Source of the DNA: Autumnicola tepida
GTDB lineage: Bacteria; Bacteroidota; Bacteroidia; Flavobacteriales; Flavobacteriaceae
Assembly: GCF_031846485.1 (NCBI RefSeq)
Contig: NZ_JAVRHQ010000006.1
Span: 1-64,000, forward strand
Reading direction: 5' to 3'
Length of the DNA stretch: 64,000 nt
In this document: piece by piece, positions 50,339-58,199 of the stretch
Layout: each line of letters opens with the position of its first letter
Numbering within the stretch: the stretch's first letter is position 1
Program-made: the position numbers and the translations under genes
Notes under the pieces: generated by a model
Database searches by the model: none
Seen by the model: the letters and a program-made list of their open reading frames with translations, nothing else
Told to the model about the DNA's origin: nothing

Positions 50339-50454
50339 ATAAAAGGTCTCATAGAAATCACATAAATCGATGTCATCATTGAACAATAAGAAAATCCCTA
50401 TAAATATCGAATGCCAAATTCATTATAATTATTAACATACAAAAACTTTGAAAT

Positions 50455-51300
50455 ATGAAACTTACCAAAATTTTAATTCCAATAGATTTTTCGCAGGCTG
50501 CTGCAACAGCTATTAGTTATGCGTTGATGTTAGCCCGCAAGCTTAATGTAGAAATGATTATCGCTCATGCCTACACTGCTCCCATACCTTCCAACGGGTT
50601 TGTGGGGGTGGGAACCATGACTTATCCGGTACCAGATAATTTTCCCTCGTATGAAGAATATTATCGTAATAAAATAAAAGAATTCCTTGAAAATTATCCG
50701 GAATTCCAAACTGAAAATTATAAATTGATTATGGGAGTAGGTGCCATTGAAAAATTTATCTGTCAAACGGCAAAAGATGAAAATGTCGATATGATACTTA
50801 TGGGCACTGAAGGTATTGATTCTTCCATTGAAGAATTTTTTATGGGCACCCTTAGTGAAAAAGTTAGTCGTAATGCCCCTTGTCCGGTATTGGTTATTCC
50901 TGAAACGATAGAGTCATATAATATTAAGAATATTGGCTTGGCCCTGGATAAGGACAATTTTTTTGAAATTTCTTTTAAACCGGATTTCTTTGCCAAACTT
51001 TTAAAAACTTTGGATGCCTGTATTTCCCTGATTCATTTTTCAGAAAACGATGAAAAGGAAATTAATGAAAAGGAAGTTAATGAATATTACTCGAAAATCC
51101 TCAATACGGAGATCGTTGCATTCCATTGTTTTAACGATGCTGATCCTCAAGAAAAGATTTCCAAATTTTATTGGCAAAATTCAATCGATGTTTTGACGCT
51201 GATTTATCGCGACCACGGATTTTTTGAAAAGTTGTTTAATAAAGGATTCAGGAAAGAGTTGGTTTTTCATTCAAACCTTCCTCTGTTAATTTTGAAGTAA
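50455..51300 (+). CDS. Universal stress protein, two tandem domains
   Basis: A 281-residue protein with two UspA-type folds. The first (1-150) has the start KILIPIDFSQAAATAISYAL and the ATP-binding type end LMGTEGIDSSIEEFFMGTLS with CPVLVIPE. The second half (about 155-281) is degenerate and lacks a clear nucleotide motif. UspA proteins are induced in general stress and growth arrest. It is the last intact gene of the long forward block, followed by 755 bp without an intact gene. Confidence 0.9.
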   Translation: MKLTKILIPIDFSQAAATAISYALMLARKLNVEMIIAHAYTAPIPSNGFVGVGTMTYPVPDNFPSYEEYYRNKIKEFLENYPEFQTENYKLIMGVGAIEKFICQTAKDENVDMILMGTEGIDSSIEEFFMGTLSEKVSRNAPCPVLVIPETIESYNIKNIGLALDKDNFFEISFKPDFFAKLLKTLDACISLIHFSENDEKEINEKEVNEYYSKILNTEIVAFHCFNDADPQEKISKFYWQNSIDVLTLIYRDHGFFEKLFNKGFRKELVFHSNLPLLILK

Positions 51301-51494
51301 GATTGCACCGTTTTAAAACACCTGTAAGCACAAGTCTTTTTAGAGGCTAAATTGTTGCCCTATTTGAATGAAAAAGTAATGACTAAAGCCTGAGCCTGAA
51401 AGAGATTCGATAGTTAAGCATTGTAATGTAAATAGTCCTGCAGGCAAAGTACAGAAGAGTTTGAAGAGGAACACTATAAGCATAAATTTAATAG

Positions 51495-51862
51495 GTGTTT
51501 GCAGGGACTACAAACCTTTTCGAGATGATAGAATTGAAACCACAAAGAAATTTAAATACAGTTTAATTATCTGCACCCTGGATATGGTGTAGAACGCGAT
51601 CTTAGTAATTTTAAGACCTAAACTAAAATTGTCACAGACAACCGGGATATTGGGATACTTGCAAAATTTTCTACCTATAAGTTAGCGCTATTTATTATGA
51701 ATTTACGCCAGGGATAAGGGATGCTTTGCAAAAAATTTTCTCGTAGATAGATGTAGGATTTTGAGATTTCTGTTGTAGCAGGATCTTGTTCAACCCTGGC
51801 AATCGGATTCAAACAACAAAGGGAGAAATTTCTTAAAGTTTTGATACAGGGAAATTGGTTAG
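51495..51862 (+). pseudogene. Decayed P-type ATPase fragment
   Basis: This stretch of gene-free DNA aligns with the ATPase gene at 63098. Its VFAGTTNL matches VFAGSINL, IETTKKFKYSLIICTLDMV (then a stop) matches IETTKEFKDSSIARILDMV, a later ALFIMNLRQG resembles ELFIRKFARV, VAGSCSTLAIGF recalls the CPC-containing VASCPCALVISIP helix and LIQGNWL recalls LIKGGNYL. There are several frameshifts and stops. The DNA identity around 51533-51596 is high, so decay is recent. The remaining gap (51301-51494 and 51863-52055) shows nothing recognisable. Confidence 0.65.
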
Positions 51863-52055
51863 GTAAACCTCGATCAACGATGATTTTCAGTTTTAGGTTG
51901 TTTCTAATGAGTTAGTCATACTTAGTAAAGAAATAGGTTACAATACCCGGGTATTATTTGAGTTTTCTAAATGTTCGTCTCCTGAAGGATGTGAGGTCCC
52001 ATTAAAATTTTGTTAAACCGAGTAGTTACTGTTAAAATTTCGTAATTTTACATTT

Positions 52056-52487
52056 GTGAAAAAAGTTTTTTACAAAATAATATCTGTTTTGATGGCATTT
52101 GTGGTTGTATCAACTATAATGTCCTTTACGCTAAATATACATTATTGCGGAAACTCTTTGATTGATTTTAGTTTCTTTTCCAAGGCGGAAAGCTGTGGAA
52201 TGGAGGTCGATAGCTATCGTAACCAGCTTAGTAAGCCTTGTCAGAACCCTTCTATTGATAAAAAATCATGTTGCTCTGACCAAAAAATCGTGAAGGAAGG
52301 CAGCGATGACCTTAAAATAGCATTCAACAACCTTATTTTTGAGCAACAGACCTTTTTTGCCACATTCTTCTATACTTATGTAAATCTTTTCGAGGGACTT
52401 GATGAAAACATCGTTCCCTTCAAGGATTACTCGCCCCCCTTTATTGAACGGGACGTTCAGATACTCTACGAGACTTATTTAATTTGA
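52056..52487 (+). CDS. HYC_CC_PP family secreted protein, copy 2
   Basis: A 143-residue secreted protein with a GTG start and signal peptide (about 1-25, MKKVFYKIISVLMAFVVVST). All three family hallmarks are exact: IHYCGN, KSCCSDQ and YSPPFIERD. Compared with copy 1 at 28829 it has a longer Cys-containing segment before the CC pair. The family goes with copper and Czc-type genes in Bacteroidota and probably acts in the periplasm; the molecular role is unknown. It stands alone before the multicopper oxidase fusion, with a terminator-like hairpin after its stop. Confidence 0.85.
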   Translation: MKKVFYKIISVLMAFVVVSTIMSFTLNIHYCGNSLIDFSFFSKAESCGMEVDSYRNQLSKPCQNPSIDKKSCCSDQKIVKEGSDDLKIAFNNLIFEQQTFFATFFYTYVNLFEGLDENIVPFKDYSPPFIERDVQILYETYLI

Positions 52488-52497
52488 TTTTTAGAAA

Positions 52498-52553
52498 AGA
52501 GCCCGAAAACTATCTGGGTTTTTTAAGCACTTCTGGATTTCCGGGATGTGCTT
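52498..52553 (+). terminator. Hairpin pair after HYC_CC_PP copy 2
   Basis: GCCC and GGGTTTTTT (52501-52524) form a short stem with a T tract 11 bp after the stop. It is followed at once by AAGCAC and GTGCTT arms (52525-52553). The first is a plausible intrinsic terminator. The rest of the 328-bp gap before the oxidase gene is A/T-rich and shows no gene. Confidence 0.45.
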
Positions 52554-52815
52554 ATATTACTGTATTCTCGTAATAGAATCCACTAAACCAATCTCTTTAT
52601 TTAACAATCTAATTATATCATAGAGGAGATAATCTCGCTCCAATCAATTCACACCTTTTTTGGTTTGGATTATTCTAAAAGCTGTCCAAGATTTTCTAAT
52701 TAATATTCTTTGATAAATTCAAATAAATGAAAACACAATATACCAGTATAAAAAAAGTATGTAAAATACTTAAATGTATGAGGATTAATCACAATAAGCT
52801 ACTAAATCAATAAAA

Positions 52816-55218
52816 ATGCACTTTATGATTAGACAAATCACTTTGCTTGTTGTGTTTCTGACTACAAGTTTAGGAATAGCCCAAACTGAACCTTCGTTAG
52901 AAGGGAATGTAGATAACCTACCCATAAGGGAATATACCCTTACACTGCGGGAAGAAGCCGTAAACAAGGCGGGCAAAGAGGTTATGGGAATGACCATAAA
53001 TGGTCAGATACCAGGGCCGACACTTGAATTTAATGAAGGTGAATACGCAGTAATCTATGTCAAGAACGAGATGAGCGTAGAATCATCGATACACTGGCAC
53101 GGCCTTCTTTTGCCCAATTTCTACGATGGGGTGCCTTATCTGTCCACACCCCCCATTGAAGCCGGAGAAACCCTGAAATATGAATTTGAAATTAAGCAAA
53201 ACGGTACTTATTGGTACCATTCCCATACCATGCTTCAGGAACAAAGTGGTGTTTATGGCCCTATTGTTATCCAGCCAAAGGAAGAAACAGATTTGGAGTA
53301 TGACAAGGAACTGGTACTACTTCTTTCAGATTGGACCAATGAGAAACCCAGGGATGTAATGCGATTTTTAAAACGTGGCACGGAATGGTACAACATCAGG
53401 AAGGGAACGGCCACACCGTTGAACCAGGTCATCAAAAGAGGTGCTCTGGGCGCCCAATTTAATTTCTGGAGGCAACGCATGGAAAGTGCGGATATAGCGG
53501 ATATTTACTATCCCGCGTTTCTGATCAATGGAAAGGAAAAGGTCGAATATCCCGAGTTCAAGCCCGGGGAGAAAGTCCGTCTGCGCATTATCGATGGTTC
53601 TGCATCCACCTCGTTCTGGATGACCTTTGGTGGGGAAGACCCACAATTGGTTTCAGCCGATGGCAAGGACGTTGTTCCCTTAAGAAAGAACAAAACTTTT
53701 ATTGCGGTTGCAGAAACCTACGATTATATCGTGACCATACCGGAAACTGGCAAGTTGGAATTCAAGATTATGGCCCAGGATGGTTCCGGTACCGCAACCG
53801 CCTATCTGGGTCAGGGCCCGATCGTTGCTGCCCCGGACGTTCCCAAGCCGGATAAAATAGGGATGATGCAGCAAATGGCAAAGATGAAGATGAGAATGGG
53901 CGCCCCGGCATTAAAATTTAGGCCCGGTAAGATAGACCCCTATAAAATGGCCGAGGATTGGGGAATGCAAATGGACGGTACCATGAAGATGGAAGGTATG
54001 AACGATATGGCTCCCAATGCCGGATCGGAAGGTATGGGCAATATGAACAGGGAGAAGTCAAATATAATGGGTATGGAAAAGGATTCCATGCAGATGGACC
54101 ATTCCAAAATGGCAAAAATGGATATGGAAAAGGATTCCGAAATGAAGAAACAGACTGGAATGGATGGTATGAAAATGGATAAAAAGAACGGTATGCAGGG
54201 CATGGGTATGTTTTCAGAATACAACTATGATTACCTAAAATCACCTGAAAAGACTAACTATGATCCCGATGTGCCGGTAACCGAAATCCTGTTGAATCTT
54301 ACAGGGAATATGCAACGGTATGTCTGGAGTATGAACGGTGTGCCCCTTTCCGAAGCGGATAAAATCAAGATAAAGGGGGACGAGGTAACCCGGATTACCT
54401 TCAATAACCTGACCATGATGCACCACCCTATGCACCTGCATGGGCATTTCTTTAGGGTCATCAACGAGAACGGTGAATATTCCCCCCTGAAACACACGGT
54501 GAATGTACCGCCTATGCAAAGGATAACCATTGAATTCTATGGCAATGAATACGGCGACTGGTTTTTCCATTGCCATATTCTATACCATTTGGTGGGCGGA
54601 ATGTCCCGCATAGTAAGCTATGGTACGCCACGTGACCCTAGGATGGAAGAATATCCTGTGTCCAAACTTATTGATGAGACCGATCAGTACTACTCTTGGG
54701 GGATGGTGGATGCCGCATCCAATATGACCGCATTGAACTTGGTAAGTTCAAACATACGCAACCAGTTTTCCCTGAGAGCTGAATACGGATGGAACAAAAA
54801 TTTGGAAGTAGAAGCGGCTTATGACAGGTATCTATATGATTATTTGACCGTTTTTGGTGGTGTGAATATTGAAAATGGAATGGAGGACAGCCTGGAGGAA
54901 ATAAATACGACCGCCATTGCAGGTATACGCTACCTTACCCCTTACCTTTTTACCCTTGATGTTCGTATGGACAGTAAGTTGCGGCCACAGATAAGTTTAA
55001 GTCGTGCCATAGCGATCTTCCCAAGGACCATTCTGTTTGGAACCTACGAGTACCAGGCCGATTTTGGATGGGTAGATGAGTTGCCACAAGGGGATAATTT
55101 TAAAAAAGAAATTACCTGGAGTACCGGTATAGAATATTTCTTATCCAAGAATTTTTCGCTAATGGGAAGTTATGATAACCGCTTTGGTCCGGGTGGTGGG
55201 CTTTCTCTAAGATTTTAA
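52816..55218 (+). CDS. Multicopper oxidase fused to a CopB-like outer-membrane barrel
   Basis: An 800-residue fusion. After a Sec-type signal (about 1-23) comes a PcoA/CopA-type multicopper oxidase (to about 620) with SSIHWHGLLLPN, TYWYHSHTMLQEQSG, MHHPMHLHGHFFRV and FFHCHILYHLVGGMSRI copper sites. A long Met/Lys/Asp-rich loop (about 350-475, such as MQMDGTMKMEGMNDM) lies in the middle. The last 160 residues (ASNMTALNLVSSNIRNQFSL to GGGLSLRF) are an amphipathic beta-strand domain like CopB/PcoB and end in Phe like outer-membrane proteins. In Proteobacteria these are two separate proteins, PcoA and PcoB. Confidence 0.88.
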   Translation: MHFMIRQITLLVVFLTTSLGIAQTEPSLEGNVDNLPIREYTLTLREEAVNKAGKEVMGMTINGQIPGPTLEFNEGEYAVIYVKNEMSVESSIHWHGLLLPNFYDGVPYLSTPPIEAGETLKYEFEIKQNGTYWYHSHTMLQEQSGVYGPIVIQPKEETDLEYDKELVLLLSDWTNEKPRDVMRFLKRGTEWYNIRKGTATPLNQVIKRGALGAQFNFWRQRMESADIADIYYPAFLINGKEKVEYPEFKPGEKVRLRIIDGSASTSFWMTFGGEDPQLVSADGKDVVPLRKNKTFIAVAETYDYIVTIPETGKLEFKIMAQDGSGTATAYLGQGPIVAAPDVPKPDKIGMMQQMAKMKMRMGAPALKFRPGKIDPYKMAEDWGMQMDGTMKMEGMNDMAPNAGSEGMGNMNREKSNIMGMEKDSMQMDHSKMAKMDMEKDSEMKKQTGMDGMKMDKKNGMQGMGMFSEYNYDYLKSPEKTNYDPDVPVTEILLNLTGNMQRYVWSMNGVPLSEADKIKIKGDEVTRITFNNLTMMHHPMHLHGHFFRVINENGEYSPLKHTVNVPPMQRITIEFYGNEYGDWFFHCHILYHLVGGMSRIVSYGTPRDPRMEEYPVSKLIDETDQYYSWGMVDAASNMTALNLVSSNIRNQFSLRAEYGWNKNLEVEAAYDRYLYDYLTVFGGVNIENGMEDSLEEINTTAIAGIRYLTPYLFTLDVRMDSKLRPQISLSRAIAIFPRTILFGTYEYQADFGWVDELPQGDNFKKEITWSTGIEYFLSKNFSLMGSYDNRFGPGGGLSLRF

Positions 55219-55229
55219 AAGTAAAGGGA

Positions 55230-55421
55230 ATGGTTTACAACAAATGGGATTGGCTGATTTTAATTGGGGTTATAGTTCTTTCTATTTTTATTTACGCGGG
55301 CAGAAAGAAGAAAAAGCGTAAGGAGGCTATTAAAATTTTGGATGAAAGATATGCCAAAGGAGAAATAAGAGAGGAAGAATATGAGAAAAGTAAAACAATG
55401 ATATATGATGGAAAACACTAA
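55230..55421 (+). CDS. SHOCT-domain small membrane protein
   Basis: A 63-residue protein with one helix (WLILIGVIVLSIFIYAG), a Lys-rich stretch (RKKKKRKE) and a SHOCT module (AIKILDERYAKGEIREEEYE). It starts 11 bp after the multicopper oxidase fusion and resembles the protein at 38417. The function is unknown; it may be a small membrane partner of the preceding oxidase. Confidence 0.75.
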   Translation: MVYNKWDWLILIGVIVLSIFIYAGRKKKKRKEAIKILDERYAKGEIREEEYEKSKTMIYDGKH

Positions 55422-55498
55422 GAGCGCAAGTATCAAAGCTTGTCTATAACTAATACCATTTTCTAATTTCAACAAAGTAATTTATTATTAATTTAAAT

Positions 55499-55603
55499 AT
55501 GGAACCTATGAAAAGTTCAAAATTGATTGAAGCATTGAACAACTGCGTATTACATTGCAATTATTGTGCAGATGCCTGTCTGGATGAAGATGACATGTGC
55601 TAA
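55499..55603 (+). pseudogene. Truncated second copy of the Csp-like gene
   Basis: A 34-codon ORF whose sequence KLIEALNNCVLHCNYCADAC, then LDEDDMC-stop, matches the first 30 residues of the Csp-like protein at 1755 (KLIHALGNCINHCNYCADSC, LDEDDVKK). The remaining helices are missing and the following DNA is unrelated, so this is a deletion remnant rather than an early stop. It shows that the island once held two copies of the copper-storage gene. Confidence 0.8.
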
Positions 55604-55659
55604 TAGCATTTAGAGGATGTAAGGAAAAGCAGACTGTCATAATTGATACACCTTAATAG

Positions 55660-56090
55660 GTGAGGAAAGAAGAAAAAATGACTACCGACTTTGCAGACCA
55701 AGATTTTATTGTAGATGTGATGACCGGTAGAACATGGCATAACTATCTGGAAAAAATGGCATTGACAGAAAGCGATAAGAGCCAAGCAAAATCTATTAGC
55801 AAGGATATGGCAGGATCGTTTGGGGAGGAACGAATGGAAATGAAAAAGCTCGTACAACAGATAGCCGAAGCTGAAAATATAGAAGAAGTCAGAAAGTTTT
55901 TCAGTTTACGGAAAAGGAGGGGCCTATGTTTGAAGACGCCCTGTCTGGAGGTGCGATTTACAAAAAATTCTGCCCGTTGGCCTTTAGCAATGAACTGCCT
56001 ATTGGTATGCCAATGTCAAAGAAATTTAACCATTATTTTGGCGAAAAAATGCTAAAATGTGGATTGGTAAAGAAAAAAATTAATAAATAA
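55660..56090 (+). pseudogene. Frameshifted DUF3347-like gene
   Basis: The open frame from 55660 reads TTDFADQDF through IEEVRKFF. After a run of five T at about 55908 the homologous reading moves to another frame (FQFTEKEGPMFEDALSGGAI, YKKFCPLAFSN). It moves again (AYWYANVKEI) and again (NHYFGEKMLKCGLVKKKINK, stop at 56088). The order CPLAF, AYWY, YFGEKMLKCG is that of DUF3347 domains such as the one at 56114. At least three frame changes make it non-functional. The frame ending at 56055 by itself does not encode a sensible C terminus. Confidence 0.75.
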
Positions 56091-56113
56091 CCCAAAAAAT
56101 AAAACACAATAAA

Positions 56114-56731
56114 ATGAAAACAGAAATGATTAAAAGCACAATGTACACAATCGCACTCGCTGCCGTAATGATGATAACAGTTTCCTGTAAGGACGCAAAC
56201 AAGAACGACCCCGAAAAGTCAAAGCCAATGAGCAATGAAATGCATCAGGAAAATGAACAGGATCACAATGGATCAGAAAGAATGAGAGGTGAGAATTCAG
56301 GTAAGGACGCGTCATCCGCAATTATAAATAACTACCTTAAAATCAAAAATGCACTTGTAGCAGACAACCAAGAAGATGCTGCAGAAGCAGGAGGAATGTT
56401 GGTGACCGACTTTGAAAATTTCGATAAGAATGGTTATTCCTCGGAAGAACAACAGGAATTAACTGATATTATTGAGGATGCAAAGGAACACGCAGAACAT
56501 ATAGCAGAAAGCCCTATAGCTCATCAAAGGGAGCATTTCGATATTTTAAGCAAAGATATGATAGATATGATTGCTATAACTGGTACCAATATAAAATTAT
56601 ATCAGGATTATTGTCCGATGTACAACGATAATAAAGGTGCACAATGGTTAAGTAGTACCGAAGAAATCAAAAACCCATATATGGGCAGCAGAATGCCGGG
56701 ATGTGGAAAAATGCAAAAAGAGATTAACTAA
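56114..56731 (+). CDS. DUF3347 lipoprotein
   Basis: A 205-residue protein with a lipobox (MMITVSC, Cys25), a long Asp/Glu/Asn-rich linker (26-68) and a DUF3347 domain beginning NYLKIKNALVADNQEDAAEA and ending YCPMYNDNKGAQWLSSTEEI with NPYMGSRMPGCGKM. CPMY and MPGCG carry the presumed copper ligands. It is an intact version next to the broken paralogue at 55660, and is followed without a gap by the haem-binding gene. It is probably a periplasmic copper-binding lipoprotein, like the DUF3347 end of the CusB adaptor. Confidence 0.88.
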   Translation: MKTEMIKSTMYTIALAAVMMITVSCKDANKNDPEKSKPMSNEMHQENEQDHNGSERMRGENSGKDASSAIINNYLKIKNALVADNQEDAAEAGGMLVTDFENFDKNGYSSEEQQELTDIIEDAKEHAEHIAESPIAHQREHFDILSKDMIDMIAITGTNIKLYQDYCPMYNDNKGAQWLSSTEEIKNPYMGSRMPGCGKMQKEIN

Positions 56732-57184
56732 TTGAAAATCTTTAAGACAATAGCGTGGATAGCATTGGTGGCTTTATTGGCTATTCAATTTTTTCCTGTG
56801 GATTACAACCAGGGCGAAACGGTGCCGCCAACCGATTTTATGTTTGTGAACAATGTACCCGCAACGGTCGAAAAATCGTTGCGGGTTTCCTGCTATGATT
56901 GTCATAGTAACAATACCAATTATCCCTGGTACAACAAAATACAGCCAGTGGCCTGGTTTCTAGAAAACCATATTGAAGAAGGAAAAAAGGAATTAAATTT
57001 CAATGAATGGGGAGATTTTTCCGACCGAAGAAAAACCAGCAAACTGCGGTCGATCATCAGTCAGATAGAAGATGATCAAATGCCACTGGCCTCCTATACG
57101 TTTATTCATAGGGACGCAAAATTTTCAAAATCGGAAAAAAAAGAGATCATAGAATATATGACCCAACTTAAAAAAAGTTTATAA
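56732..57184 (+). CDS. Haem-binding domain protein
   Basis: A 150-residue membrane-anchored protein with a TTG start directly after the preceding stop. One helix (IAWIALVALLAIQFFPVDY) is followed by a haem-binding (Haem_bd-type) domain with the c-type motif SCYDCHSNNTNYPWYNKIQP and a distal EGKKELNFNEWGDFSDRRK segment. CxxCH covalently attaches haem in the periplasm. It may take electrons from or give them to nearby copper proteins. The gene is cotranscribed with the DUF3347 lipoprotein. Confidence 0.85.
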   Translation: MKIFKTIAWIALVALLAIQFFPVDYNQGETVPPTDFMFVNNVPATVEKSLRVSCYDCHSNNTNYPWYNKIQPVAWFLENHIEEGKKELNFNEWGDFSDRRKTSKLRSIISQIEDDQMPLASYTFIHRDAKFSKSEKKEIIEYMTQLKKSL

Positions 57185-57282
57185 GAAACTTTTACCATGT
57201 AGATGCCTACCTGAAAATAGGAAAGGAATTTTTTTCATTGATTGGTTAGTTGGTTAATCTTTTCCAATTGAAGGTAGTATAA

Positions 57283-57348
57283 AAGTCCTGTAAGGGAAGG
57301 GTCTTCTTAATTAAGTTAGTTGAAAAAACCCCTTCCCTTGACAGGCAC
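57283..57348 (+). promoter_or_regulatory. Conserved leader hairpin, copy C
   Basis: Plus-strand reading: AAGTCCTGTAAGGGAAGGGT, CTT, a loop with AAGTTAGTTG, then AAAAAACCCCTTCCCTTG and ACAGGCACAAAA. The arm pairing is nearly perfect (one extra G). The flanks and the GTTAGTT loop block are shared with copy A on the other strand. It lies 99 bp after the haem-binding gene and 16 nt before the ATG at 57365, in the same orientation relative to the downstream gene as copies A and B. Confidence 0.6.
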
Positions 57349-57364
57349 AAAAAAAAGTAAGCCT

Positions 57365-57502
57365 ATGAAAGATTGCTGCAAAATAAGAAATGAAAAAGAA
57401 CAAAAAAAAAGTGGTTTTAAAAAATGGTTCAACTATATCATTTATGGAATTATAGCCCTTATAATTATGGCGGCTTTATGGCTGCAATTAACCGGAAACT
57501 AA
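57365..57502 (+). CDS. 45-residue CC-containing membrane protein
   Basis: A small protein MKDCCKIRNEKEQKK, a basic linker, then one transmembrane helix (NYIIYGIIALIIMAALWLQL). The start at 57365 is preferred to an upstream TTG at 57320, because the latter lies inside the conserved hairpin. The vicinal Cys pair at positions 4-5 could bind a soft metal. It is 15 bp before the DUF2231-like gene. No family is recognised. Confidence 0.6.
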   Translation: MKDCCKIRNEKEQKKSGFKKWFNYIIYGIIALIIMAALWLQLTGN

Positions 57503-57517
57503 TTAAAAACTATAGGA

Positions 57518-58192
57518 ATGAAACCAACACAACTATTTTTCACTTTATTAATTTTTGCGTACACTGGCATTTTATCGATTGCGTTTGCCGCAAATAATTC
57601 TACAAGTTCTAATACAACGACAGAAATAAAAAATGAGGAAGCCGATGTAACTGTGGCTGCAAGTAACTCTGTTCCCACCTTACAAGCTAATACTAAAGCT
57701 AATTTCGATGAATTTCCAAACCTGCACCCAATGGTCGTGCATTTCCCTATTGTGCTGTTGCTGTTCGCTGTCATATTGCAACTGATTCAATTATTTGTGT
57801 TGAAACGTTCGCTGGACTGGGTCATATTATTGGTTATAGGTTCAGGCTTCATTGGCGCTTATGCGGCGGGTACGTTGGTCCATCCACATACCGAGGGACT
57901 TACCGAAATGGCCAAAAAAGTATTGGAACAGCACGATAAATACGCCAACTGGACGATCTGGTCGAGTGCATTGGCAGCAGTTTTGAAAGTTATTAGCCTG
58001 TTCTGGTTAAAACTAAAACGGGGCTTTGAGATTGCTGTGTTGTTGGTGATGGCTTTTTCGGCCTTTTCCGTCTCTCAGGCCGGTCATTATGGTGCACAAC
58101 TGGTGTATATTGAAGGGGTTGGCCCACAAGGGAAATATTTGGGTAATGAAGCCGAAGAAGGGCATAATGAAAGTGGTGGACACTCACATTAA
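57518..58192 (+). CDS. DUF2231-like membrane protein
   Basis: A 224-residue membrane protein. The N-terminal part is a signal-like helix with a Ser/Thr/Asn-rich spacer. The rest has four helices with the DUF2231 motif NLHPMVVHFPIVLLLFAVIL, a buried HPHTEG and WTIWSSALAAVLKVISLFWL, ending in a His-rich tail (GHNESGGHSH). The function is unknown; conserved His residues in the membrane suggest haem or metal binding. It is 7 bp before the FMN-binding gene. Confidence 0.8.
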   Translation: MKPTQLFFTLLIFAYTGILSIAFAANNSTSSNTTTEIKNEEADVTVAASNSVPTLQANTKANFDEFPNLHPMVVHFPIVLLLFAVILQLIQLFVLKRSLDWVILLVIGSGFIGAYAAGTLVHPHTEGLTEMAKKVLEQHDKYANWTIWSSALAAVLKVISLFWLKLKRGFEIAVLLVMAFSAFSVSQAGHYGAQLVYIEGVGPQGKYLGNEAEEGHNESGGHSH

Positions 58193-58199
58193 AAATAAA

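Noticed and set aside
52049..52056. TACATTTG as the promoter of HYC_CC_PP copy 2
   Set aside because: It overlaps the GTG start, so transcription would begin inside the coding region; the signal peptide needs the upstream start.
54000..54244. Several reverse-strand ORFs over the Met-rich loop of the oxidase fusion
   Set aside because: They arise from the biased codons of the Met/Lys/Asp loop and encode low-complexity Pro/Tyr/Ser sequence.
11964..57348. The three similar hairpins as ordinary intrinsic terminators
   Set aside because: The 3' flank after the stem is A-rich on the strand of the preceding genes and no T tract follows. All three also end close to a start codon with conserved flanks.
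57320..57502. 60-residue ORF with a TTG start
   Set aside because: The start lies inside the conserved hairpin. The ATG at 57365 gives a normal small membrane protein and the usual hairpin-to-start distance.
58089..58199. N-terminal extension of the FMN-binding protein
   Set aside because: This part overlaps the DUF2231-like gene in another frame and precedes the clear membrane-anchored start at 58200.
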